Positions 6,478 through 13,632 of a stretch of 17,490 bases of DNA are shown here, piece after piece. The notes under the pieces were generated by a model that saw only the letters and a program-made list of their open reading frames with translations, did no database searches and was not told where the DNA came from. Position 1 is the stretch's first letter. Each line of letters opens with the position of its first letter. This DNA comes from Mariprofundaceae bacterium (lineage in GTDB: Bacteria > Pseudomonadota > Zetaproteobacteria > Mariprofundales > Mariprofundaceae): contig JAUZQL010000161.1 in NCBI GenBank assembly GCA_030950975.1, positions 1 to 17,490 on the forward strand. Direction: 5' to 3'. The position numbers were made by a program, and so were the translations under genes.

Positions 6478-7746
6478 ATGGAACAGGTAGCTGGAGATAT
6501 TCTCCAAACAAAATATGCGCTCGATACCTTTTACTTCTTGGTGATGGGCGCATTTGTGATGTGGATGGCGGCAGGCTTCTCAATGTTAGAAGCAGGTCTT
6601 GTTCGTTCAAAAAATACAGCTGAAATTCTGACGAAGAATATTGTGTTGTATTCAATTGCTTGTATTATGTACATGATTGTGGGCTATAATATTATGTATG
6701 GTGGTTCTGCAAATGGTTTTTTACCCGATGCTTTGACGTTTGGTCTCGGTGCAGATAACACCGCCAAAGATGTTTTGGCAGGTGGTGATGGCGCACCTTA
6801 TTACTCAACCTTATCGGACTTTTTCTTCCAAGTGGTGTTTGTTGCGACAGCCATGTCGATTGTTTCGGGTGCTGTTGCTGAACGCATGAAATTATGGGCA
6901 TTCTTTGCTTTTGCCATCGTGTTTACTTCAGTCATTTATCCGCTTGAAGGTATGTGGAAGTGGGGCGGCGGATTTTTGAATGCTGCTGGATTTTTAGATT
7001 TTGCAGGTTCTGGTGTGGTACACATGTCGGGTGCTGCGGCAGCATTAGCAGGCGTTTTATTGCTTGGCGCACGCCAAGGTAAATATGGTAAAGATGGTTC
7101 GGTTCATGCGATTCCCGGTGCCAACTTACCGTTAGCAACATTGGGCACGTTTATTTTATGGATGGGCTGGTTTGGTTTTAATGGTGGTTCTGAATTGGTT
7201 GTTTCCAATGTTGTTGAAGCCAATGCTGTTGCGATGGTCTTTGTGAATACCAATATGGCTGCGGCAGGTGGCTGTGTAGCTGCATTGTTATTGGCTCGTT
7301 TCTGGTTTGGTAAAGCAGATTTAACCATGGCATTGAATGGTGCTTTAGCAGGTTTGGTATCGATAACTGCGGAACCTTTAACACCCTCACCTGAAATAGC
7401 GACTTTGATTGGTGGCATTGGTGGTATTCTTGTCGTGGTATCTATTGTGATAATTGATAGTAAATTGAAGTTGGATGATCCAGTCGGCGCCATATCTGTA
7501 CATGGTGTGGTCGGTATTTGGGGTTTATTGGCTGTTTGCTTGACCAACCCTGATGCTCATTTGTCGGCGCAGTTGATGGGAATCGGTGTTATTTTTGCTT
7601 GGGTCTTTGCTGTCAGCTTTGTAGTTTGGATGGTGATTAAAGCTGTCTTTGGTATTCGTGTATCGGAAGAAGAAGAGTTTGAAGGCTTGGATGTAGGCGA
7701 GTGTGGTTTGGAAGCTTACCCAGAATTTTCACAACCACGCAAATAA
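6478..7746 (+). CDS. amtB: Ammonium transporter AmtB
   Basis: A 422-residue inner-membrane ammonium channel with about eleven hydrophobic helices and no obvious cleaved signal peptide. The family landmarks are in order: AAGFSMLEAGLVRSKN in the first helix region, a structural Asp at about 173 followed by GSGVVHMSG with the first pore histidine (H182), GWFGFNGGS around 230-238, and ISVHGVVGIWGLL with the second pore histidine (H342). The twin histidines show that a conducting Amt/Mep pore is expected. The C-terminal cytoplasmic tail (RVSEEEEFEGLDVGECG) is the GlnK-docking segment. A ribosome-binding site TAAGGAGA overlaps the glnK stop codon, indicating tight coupling with glnK. Transcription should end at the strong hairpin at 7822-7850. 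Confidence 0.97.
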   Translation: MEQVAGDILQTKYALDTFYFLVMGAFVMWMAAGFSMLEAGLVRSKNTAEILTKNIVLYSIACIMYMIVGYNIMYGGSANGFLPDALTFGLGADNTAKDVLAGGDGAPYYSTLSDFFFQVVFVATAMSIVSGAVAERMKLWAFFAFAIVFTSVIYPLEGMWKWGGGFLNAAGFLDFAGSGVVHMSGAAAALAGVLLLGARQGKYGKDGSVHAIPGANLPLATLGTFILWMGWFGFNGGSELVVSNVVEANAVAMVFVNTNMAAAGGCVAALLLARFWFGKADLTMALNGALAGLVSITAEPLTPSPEIATLIGGIGGILVVVSIVIIDSKLKLDDPVGAISVHGVVGIWGLLAVCLTNPDAHLSAQLMGIGVIFAWVFAVSFVVWMVIKAVFGIRVSEEEEFEGLDVGECGLEAYPEFSQPRK

Positions 7747-7821
7747 TTTCTGCATGACTTTATTGATTCAAGTCAAGCCCATGCATAAGCTAACTTGAGC
7801 CGATAAGGTACAGAAAATGAG

Positions 7822-7850
7822 AAGGGGCGGATTTTTCAGCCCCTTTTTTT
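7822..7850 (+). terminator. Rho-independent terminator after amtB
   Basis: A 7-bp GC-rich stem (AAGGGGC at 7822-7828, GCCCCTT at 7839-7845) with a 10-base loop and a T run to 7850. It lies between the convergent amtB and fumC genes. On the minus strand the stem is followed by CTCATTTTCTG, a weaker tail, so it may also serve the fumC transcript. Confidence 0.88.
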
Positions 7851-7871
7851 ATGTTTTAAACAACACCTTGT

Positions 7872-9257
7872 CTATGATTTTGATGGATGCAACATCGTTG
7901 TAGGGTCAAGTAAATCATTCAATTGATGTTCATCCATCAATTGAAGTTCCAAACAAAGCTGACGTACAGTTTTGCCTTCTGCAACTGCTTGCTTGGCAAG
8001 CTTTGAGGCTTGGTCATAGCCAATCACAGGGGCTAATGATGTTACCATACTCATGCTCCAAGCAATTTGTTCTTCACATCGTTCAGCATTGCCTTGTAAA
8101 CCTGCAATACATTTATCGGCAAACATGATACTCGCATTACTTAAAAGACTTTCTGATTCGATTAAGTTATGCAAAATAACGGGTAACATCACATTCAAAT
8201 CCAATAAACCCGACGCACCAGCAAAACTAATGGTTGCATCATTGCCAATCACTTGCGCACACACTTGTGCCATCGATTCAGCAATCACAGGATTGATTTT
8301 TCCTGGCATAATTGACGATCCTGGTTGAACAGCAGGTACAGAAATTTCACCCAAACCGCAACGAGGCCCCATATTCAAAATACGTACATCATTGGCAATT
8401 TTCACCAAAGAAACAGCCAATGTTTTCAATGCGCCCGATAGTTCCACGGACGCATCTTGAGCGGCTTGTGCTTCAAAGTGATTTTTACTTTCGGTAAACG
8501 AAATATCATACGCTGTGCTCAGTGTTTCTGCCATGCGTGCGCCAAATTCAGGATGGGTGTTTAAGCCTGTACCAACGGCGGTTCCTCCTTGAGCTAACTC
8601 ACATAAATGGGGTAAACAAGCGCTTACTCGCTCCATGCCTAATTCAATTTGACGCGCCCAAGAAGATATTTCCTGACCTAAAGTGATGGGGGTCGCATCC
8701 ATCAAATGGGTTCGTCCAATTTTCACCATATCCATGTGTTCTTGTGCTTTTTCATCCAATTGTTGATGGAGATGTTTTAACGCAGGTAAAAGTTGGTGAA
8801 CAAGCACGTCTGCGGCAGCCAGATGAATGGCAGTTGGAATCACATCATTGGAGGATTGTCCCATATTGATATGATCATTCGGATGAATCGTTACATCTTC
8901 TGAAAGTTGCGAACAGCGATGCGCAATCACTTCATTGGCGTTCATATTGGTGGATGTACCCGAACCTGTTTGAAAAATATCCAAGACAAAATGTTCATCC
9001 CATTTGCCTTCAATGACCTCTTGGCAAGCCTCTGAAATGAGTGTTTGACGGTCTTGATCGAGTTTGTTTAGTTGAAGGTTCACTTGCGATGCTGCAAGCT
9101 TAATATGCCCCAATGCTTTGAGGAAAACACGTGGAAAACGCAAGCTTGAAACAGGAAAGTTCTCGACTGCGCGCGCCGTGGATGCTCCATACATGGCATC
9201 TTTAGGCACGTCCATTTCCCCCATAGAATCCCGTTCGATGCGTGTGTTTGTTGTCAT
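7872..9257 (-). CDS. fumC: Class II fumarate hydratase
   Basis: A 461-residue fumarase, iron-independent and homotetrameric in known members, interconverting fumarate and malate in the TCA cycle. The superfamily motifs are intact: QTGSGTSTNMNANEVIA (96-112), HPNDHINMGQSSND (125-138), GRTHLMDATP with His184, and the signature GSSIMPGKINPV (313-324) carrying the catalytic serine loop. The related aspartases share the last motif; the overall pattern (IERDSMGEMDVP at the start, KNHFEAQAAQD) fits fumarase better, and the NPVIAE sequence places it nearer the fumarases of actinobacterial type than E. coli FumC (NPTQCE). The ATG overlaps the upstream phosphatase stop (ATGA, 9254-9257), and a ribosome-binding sequence AGGAG lies inside that gene, so it is probably translated by coupling. 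Confidence 0.93.
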   Translation of the reverse strand: MTTNTRIERDSMGEMDVPKDAMYGASTARAVENFPVSSLRFPRVFLKALGHIKLAASQVNLQLNKLDQDRQTLISEACQEVIEGKWDEHFVLDIFQTGSGTSTNMNANEVIAHRCSQLSEDVTIHPNDHINMGQSSNDVIPTAIHLAAADVLVHQLLPALKHLHQQLDEKAQEHMDMVKIGRTHLMDATPITLGQEISSWARQIELGMERVSACLPHLCELAQGGTAVGTGLNTHPEFGARMAETLSTAYDISFTESKNHFEAQAAQDASVELSGALKTLAVSLVKIANDVRILNMGPRCGLGEISVPAVQPGSSIMPGKINPVIAESMAQVCAQVIGNDATISFAGASGLLDLNVMLPVILHNLIESESLLSNASIMFADKCIAGLQGNAERCEEQIAWSMSMVTSLAPVIGYDQASKLAKQAVAEGKTVRQLCLELQLMDEHQLNDLLDPTTMLHPSKS

Positions 9258-10894
9258 GATGATGTTTCTCCTATCGCTTGTTGGCGTTTTAAAAATAACA
9301 TGGTGACATCGTCATCGGCTGCCAATTCACCAAAGCTATTGAGTTCTTGCTGCAAATGGGTCGTCCATGTTTTGCTATGTTCATGTTGAATCAACCATTG
9401 AATCAAGCGAGCTTCACCATATAAATCGTGTGTTTGATGTTGGCGTGCTTCTGTAACACCATCGCTATAGGTCAATAACAATTCATTTTCTTGAATATGA
9501 TAAAGCTGACTTGGGAACGGTAAGCCATCTTGCAAACCCATCGGCGGCGCAATCGCAGATAATTTATTGATACGTCCATCCAAACAGCATAAAACCGATA
9601 CATGCCCAGCATTAATCCATGTTAAATCATGGGTCGTGGGATTTAAATCCGCCATAAATAGTGTGATAAAACGCCCACCCGTTAACGTTTCACATAAACT
9701 ATGGTTGATATAATCCGCAGCTTTTTCAAGTGGAATATTCAAATAAGCGAGCGCATGAAAACTAGCGCGTAAATTGGCAACACTTAAGGCTGCTGGATAA
9801 CCTTTACCTGCAACATCAGCCATCATTAACCAGACATGACCATTGGGTAATAGGATATGATCGTAATAATCACCACCGACAGCTTGGCAGCTTTGTTGAA
9901 ACGCTTGCAGTTGATACAATGGAATGAGGGGCGTTTTTTGAGGTAACATGGCTTGATGTATATCGGTGGCAACTTCAAGGTTTTCCTGAAGCTCTTGTTG
10001 TTCTTTAAGACCGATAAATGCCGTATTGATACCTTCCGATAAAAGACCAAATTCATCATCCAGTAAAATAGGCGTGGGTTTATCAAAATCACGGTCATGC
10101 AAACGTTGTAGCGCAGATGATAAGGTGTTCATAATTCGCTGGACAATTTTACCAATGACAAAGGTAAGCCATGTGCCTGCAATTAATAAGGATAAACAAA
10201 GAATGCCTGCTTGTAATAAAATAAAGTGGCGTTCAGCGAGTGTATCTGTATCAAGAATAAGGTAAACGAAGCATGCCAATATACTCACGGGCATGGCACT
10301 GGTAATGAGGAAAATAATCCAAGGGCGTTTGGATACTTTGCTCCATGATACAGCTTGGTTTCGATGTTTAAGGTTTTGTAAAAAGAGCCCTTTTTCAGAG
10401 AGTAGCTGACGTATGCGTGCGGCATAAGCCAAGGTCATGGCAAGTGCGACAGCAGGTGCTAAAAATCCAACACCATAAATAAGACTTAAACTTAATGATA
10501 AAAACATGCGTATTGTCATATCGCTATGGGTAAGCACATTGCCAATGCTCAAGACAGCAATTAAGTACACAGAAGCACTAAGTCCTGCCATTAAAAAACC
10601 ATTCAATGCACGGCGAGGTAACAAACTAATGCTATGTTCGAGATAGCGTTTGGAACGCGTCGATGACATATTAAAGTAAGCAATCGCACGACGTATAGGG
10701 CGGTGTATCCAAATTGCAGCCAGCATAAATAATAAACCAAACACACAGGAGTCAATAATGGATACCCACCAAGGAATGCCAATGGAGGCAATATGGCTCG
10801 ATAAGTGCATCAGCCACTGTGCCATAAAAAACAAGGCAAGCAGTGGCCAAAATTGAAGCATAAAACGCCAGCAAGAAAGTTTCGATTTTAACAT
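9254..10894 (-). CDS. Membrane-bound SpoIIE/PP2C-type serine phosphatase with HAMP-like linker
   Basis: A 546-residue signalling protein. The N-terminal half has about six hydrophobic helices (roughly 12-30, 45-63, 98-118, 130-157, 191-213, 225-248). A HAMP-like helical linker (KIVQRIMNTLSSALQRLHDRDFDKPTPILLDDEFGLLSEGINTAF, 249-293) follows, with the typical D-E-F-G-x-L motif. The cytoplasmic C-terminal domain (about 300-537) is a SpoIIE/RsbU-type PP2C phosphatase with its metal-binding acidic motifs: VGGDYYD (339-345), ADVAGKG (359-365), YSDGVTEA (476-483) and DDDVTMLFL (527-535). Homologues dephosphorylate anti-sigma-factor antagonists in partner-switching pathways; no such STAS or kinase partner is encoded nearby. 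What the membrane part senses is unknown. No clear ribosome-binding site is seen before ATG 10894. It overlaps fumC by four bases. Confidence 0.9.
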   Translation of the reverse strand: MLKSKLSCWRFMLQFWPLLALFFMAQWLMHLSSHIASIGIPWWVSIIDSCVFGLLFMLAAIWIHRPIRRAIAYFNMSSTRSKRYLEHSISLLPRRALNGFLMAGLSASVYLIAVLSIGNVLTHSDMTIRMFLSLSLSLIYGVGFLAPAVALAMTLAYAARIRQLLSEKGLFLQNLKHRNQAVSWSKVSKRPWIIFLITSAMPVSILACFVYLILDTDTLAERHFILLQAGILCLSLLIAGTWLTFVIGKIVQRIMNTLSSALQRLHDRDFDKPTPILLDDEFGLLSEGINTAFIGLKEQQELQENLEVATDIHQAMLPQKTPLIPLYQLQAFQQSCQAVGGDYYDHILLPNGHVWLMMADVAGKGYPAALSVANLRASFHALAYLNIPLEKAADYINHSLCETLTGGRFITLFMADLNPTTHDLTWINAGHVSVLCCLDGRINKLSAIAPPMGLQDGLPFPSQLYHIQENELLLTYSDGVTEARQHQTHDLYGEARLIQWLIQHEHSKTWTTHLQQELNSFGELAADDDVTMLFLKRQQAIGETSS

Positions 10895-10977
10895 ACTTCA
10901 GAAGTGTAGATTATTTTGAATATTTTGCTTAGAAATGGGAATTACATAACTTGTGCATTTTAAATTTTTTATCCCCA

Positions 10978-11376
10978 TTATCCTTTTACATTTTTACTTA
11001 GCCATAAATTGTATGCTTGATGGCTAAAAAAACCAACAGGCTTACATAAACCATGATTATACGACGCAACCAAACGCCATTTTTTTCCAAAATCGAAAAC
11101 AAAAAAACCTTTTAATGTACTTGCCGTTAATTTACGCCATCCTTTTATTTTCCTAAAGTCATCTGCATTCTTAAAGTTTAATAATGAATTCCATATATCA
11201 TAAGCTTTCATAGCTATATTTTCAGGTATATCACCTACATTGAGACCTATCGTTTTATATATATTGTTTCGCTGTTCACGAAATACCCGATTTTTTTCTT
11301 CTTGATTTCTTTCAAGGATACATCGGTTACAACGCTTACCTTTTCCTTTATGACCACACTCAAATGTTTTACGCAT
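10978..11376 (-). CDS. Small CHCC zinc-ribbon protein, possibly DUF7682-like; accessory gene
   Basis: A 132-residue basic protein of unknown function. The N-terminus carries a probable zinc-binding knot: C7-G-H9 followed by GKGKR-C16-x2-C19, then a charged helix (ERNQEEKNRVFREQRN). This resembles, from memory, the DUF7682 zinc-binding family. The C-terminal half (about 72-125) runs FRKIKGWRKL...FFVFDFGKKWRLVASY...PVGFFSHQAYNLW; the order of strands, with an Arg in KKWRLV and a His near a final Tyr, is reminiscent of RelE/ParE-type toxins, but this is only a visual resemblance. The start ATG has an AAAGGGGGT ribosome-binding sequence. Base composition is near one third GC by eye, lower than its neighbours, and it sits where Pseudomonas has carA after dapB, so recent acquisition is likely. 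Confidence 0.7.
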   Translation of the reverse strand: MRKTFECGHKGKGKRCNRCILERNQEEKNRVFREQRNNIYKTIGLNVGDIPENIAMKAYDIWNSLLNFKNADDFRKIKGWRKLTASTLKGFFVFDFGKKWRLVASYNHGLCKPVGFFSHQAYNLWLSKNVKG

Positions 11377-11474
11377 TTTTTATTACCCCCTTTGTATAAC
11401 AAGTGAAATTCTCATCGAGATTGAAAATACCAAGCATCAAACTACTGCAAGAGATTTCTATTTCAGTGAATCGG

Positions 11475-11502
11475 TTTGTATTTTCTGTATAGAAAATACA
11501 AA
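11475..11502. repeat. Perfect 12-bp AT-rich palindrome upstream of the zinc-ribbon gene
   Basis: TTTGTATTTTCT (11475-11486) and AGAAAATACAAA (11491-11502) are exact inverted copies separated by four bases (GTAT). The element lies about 100 bp before the 132-residue gene and 60 bp after the dapB stop. On the plus strand a T6 run follows five bases later, but no gene is transcribed that way here. On the minus strand no T tract follows, so it is not a standard dapB terminator. A partial direct copy (GAAAATACCAAG, 11423-11434) lies nearer the start codon. An operator or cruciform is possible. Confidence 0.7.
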
Positions 11503-11561
11503 GATCGTTTTTTCACACAAGCGTTAATTTGGGCGTTTCCATCCTTATTTATGTACCTTTA

Positions 11562-12380
11562 TCATGCTCCTAAAGAACTGGCTTTGAGTTGAAGAACATC
11601 CTGCATATCATACCAACCATTCATTTGATTCACTGCCCAAATCGCAGCACGTACTGCACCGATCGCAAATACCAAGCGCTCTTGAGCGACATGACTGATT
11701 TCAATACGTTCTTCATCCGCAATAAACATGGCTTTATGATCACCCACGATATTCCCACCACGCACAACAGAAAAACCAATCTCGCCTTCTTTGCGTGCGC
11801 CAATGATGCCTTGACGTGTATAGGTTGCCACATCATCCAGTGGAACCTGACGACCTTCTGCCAAAGCACGCCCCATCGCCAATGCTGTACCTGATGGTGC
11901 ATCCACTTTGTGTTTATGATGTGCTTCATAAATCTCTGCATCATAATCAGTTCCTAATACTTGCGCCGCTTGTTGAATCAAGCTGAGGGCTAAATTGACA
12001 CCGATGGAGTAATTCGCAGCCATCACCACTGACGTATTGCTGAGTATGCGATGAAGTTTTTCAATAGCTTTATTTTCAAAACCAGTCGTACCAATGACCA
12101 TCTTCATCTTATGATCGGCAACAAACTGAGCATGCTGAAGGCAAGCTTCTGGAGCAGTAAAATCAATCAACACATCCGCTTCAACGCATTTGGATAAATC
12201 ATCAACCAAATCAACACCCAATGCGCCAATACCAGCTAAATTGCCCGCATCTGTGCCAAGTAAGGGTGAATGAGGGCGCTCGGTTGCCCCCACCAATTCT
12301 GTATGTTCACTTGCATCAACAGCTTTGACCAACATACGCCCCATACGCCCTGATGCGCCCGTTACAATCACTCGAATCAT
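11562..12380 (-). CDS. dapB: 4-hydroxy-tetrahydrodipicolinate reductase
   Basis: A 272-residue cytosolic enzyme of the diaminopimelate/lysine pathway that reduces hydroxy-tetrahydrodipicolinate with NAD(P)H. The N-terminal nucleotide-binding loop VTGASGRMGR (6-15), VIGTTGF (95-101) and the family signature EAHHKHKVDAPSGTA (152-166), with the catalytic His pair and Lys158, are intact. The length matches the family. The ATG overlaps the dnaJ stop by four bases (ATGA, 12377-12380), with a CAGGAGA ribosome-binding site inside dnaJ, so it is translated by coupling to the chaperone operon. The dnaJ-dapB order also occurs in Pseudomonas; carA, which usually follows there, is missing here. Confidence 0.97.
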   Translation of the reverse strand: MIRVIVTGASGRMGRMLVKAVDASEHTELVGATERPHSPLLGTDAGNLAGIGALGVDLVDDLSKCVEADVLIDFTAPEACLQHAQFVADHKMKMVIGTTGFENKAIEKLHRILSNTSVVMAANYSIGVNLALSLIQQAAQVLGTDYDAEIYEAHHKHKVDAPSGTALAMGRALAEGRQVPLDDVATYTRQGIIGARKEGEIGFSVVRGGNIVGDHKAMFIADEERIEISHVAQERLVFAIGAVRAAIWAVNQMNGWYDMQDVLQLKASSLGA

Positions 12381-13519
12381 TTGATGTCTCCTGCTAGCTC
12401 ATCCCAAAATTTTTTAACCTTACCTAAAAAAGAATGACGCTCTGGGTAAACTTCATCGCCTGTTTCAATAGAAAATTTTTGTAAGGCTTCTTTTTGTGCA
12501 TCCGATAATTTTTTAGGTACTGCAATATTCACACGAACATATAAGTCACCGGGTTGATTGGTTCGAACATCGGGAACACCTTCACCACGCAAACGAAATG
12601 TGCGTCCGCCTTCGGTACCGGCTGGAATACGAATTTTTACTTTTCCTGTGAGTGTTGGAGCGTCAATTTCAGCGCCCAAGACAGCTTGGGGAAAAGTAAT
12701 CGGCATATTACAGTGTAAGTCTGCGCCATCACGTTCAAAAATTGCATGCTTTTTAAGGTTTACGACAACATATAAATCGCCCGCAGGACCACCATGTTCA
12801 CCGACTTCACCTTCTCCTGACACACGTACTTGTGCGCCATGATAAACCCCTTTGGGTATTTTAATTTTTAAATCTTTGGTAACACGTTTGCGCCCTGTAC
12901 CACCGCAAGTGACGCATGGCGATTCGATTTTCTTTCCTTGACCATGACAAGCTGGGCAAGTTCGGCGTACCGCAAAAAAGCCTTGTTGCATTTGTACCTG
13001 ACCATGACCACCACAGGTACTACATGGTACAGGATGAGTGCCTGCACGCGCTCCAGATCCACCACATGTATCACAATGTTCATGTTTAGGAATATCCAAG
13101 GAGACTTCTTTGCCCGAAGCTGCTTCTTCTAAGCTTAATTCAAGATCGTAACGTAAATCAGCACCACGATTGCCTTGTTGACCACCTTCTCCACCGCCAA
13201 ACATGTTACCAAACACATCGCCAAATAAATCACCAAAATCACGGTAAGCATGAGAATTTTGGAAACCGCCCGCACCAAAGCCACCCATTTGATCATTCAC
13301 GCCTGCATGACCATATTGGTCGTAGCGGCTACGTTTATCAGCATCCGATAGTATTTCGTAAGCTTCAGTGACTTCACGGAACTTTTCCGCAGCACCTTCA
13401 TCATCAGGATTGCGATCTGGATGGTATTTCATGGCAAGTTTGCGATAAGCTTTTTTAACCATGTTGACGTCGGCATCTTTGTTGATACCTAACACTTCAT
13501 AATAATCTCGTTGTGACAC
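12377..13519 (-). CDS. dnaJ: DnaJ (Hsp40) co-chaperone
   Basis: A 380-residue class I J-protein that delivers unfolded clients to DnaK and stimulates its ATPase. I place the start at GTG 13519 (MSQRDYYEVLGI), because GGAG lies seven bases upstream and this gives the family's usual N-terminus; the longer frame from GTG 13534 would add five residues and lacks a matching site. The J domain spans 1-70 with HPD at 33-35, followed by a Gly/Phe-rich linker (about 72-117). A zinc centre with four C-x2-C-x-G-x-G repeats follows (C149/C152, C166/C169, C188/C191, C202/C205), then the C-terminal client-binding domains. All key residues are present. A hairpin lies in the 113-base gap after dnaK, so dnaJ level may depend on read-through. 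Confidence 0.97.
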   Translation of the reverse strand: MSQRDYYEVLGINKDADVNMVKKAYRKLAMKYHPDRNPDDEGAAEKFREVTEAYEILSDADKRSRYDQYGHAGVNDQMGGFGAGGFQNSHAYRDFGDLFGDVFGNMFGGGEGGQQGNRGADLRYDLELSLEEAASGKEVSLDIPKHEHCDTCGGSGARAGTHPVPCSTCGGHGQVQMQQGFFAVRRTCPACHGQGKKIESPCVTCGGTGRKRVTKDLKIKIPKGVYHGAQVRVSGEGEVGEHGGPAGDLYVVVNLKKHAIFERDGADLHCNMPITFPQAVLGAEIDAPTLTGKVKIRIPAGTEGGRTFRLRGEGVPDVRTNQPGDLYVRVNIAVPKKLSDAQKEALQKFSIETGDEVYPERHSFLGKVKKFWDELAGDIK

Positions 13520-13562
13520 TGGCTGACTCCACACTATTAAACTTTTTCATCTGTTGAACGAC

Positions 13563-13595
13563 AAAAGGGAGCAAAGCACAAGTGCCTGCTCCCTT
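13563..13595 (-). terminator. Hairpin between dnaK and dnaJ (partial terminator or mRNA stabiliser)
   Basis: On the minus strand AAGGGAGCA (13595-13587) pairs exactly with TGCTCCCTT (13573-13565), and the loop contains a further GCAC/GTGC pair, giving a long, nearly continuous stem. The tail is only TTTTG (13566-13562, the first two T's in the stem), so complete termination is unlikely. It begins about 38 bases after the dnaK stop. Reduced read-through would keep DnaJ below DnaK, as is usual for Hsp70 systems. Confidence 0.7.
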
Positions 13596-13632
13596 CTTGG
13601 TCATACGACCTTTTCAGGCATGTAAAACAAGT

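Noticed and set aside
7104..7547. 147-codon open frame antisense to amtB
   Set aside because: Low-complexity Pro/Thr/Asn composition expected from the reverse complement of a Gly/Ala-rich membrane protein; amtB is unambiguous on the other strand.
7747..7821. Short inverted repeats such as GACTT/AAGTC and TTCAAGT/ACTTGA after amtB
   Set aside because: Only 5-7 bp and without a T tract; the adjacent GC-rich hairpin at 7822-7850 explains termination.
13520..13534. Longer dnaJ start at GTG 13534
   Set aside because: GGAG falls seven bases before GTG 13519, which gives the family-typical N-terminus; the upstream start would place that site inside the coding region.
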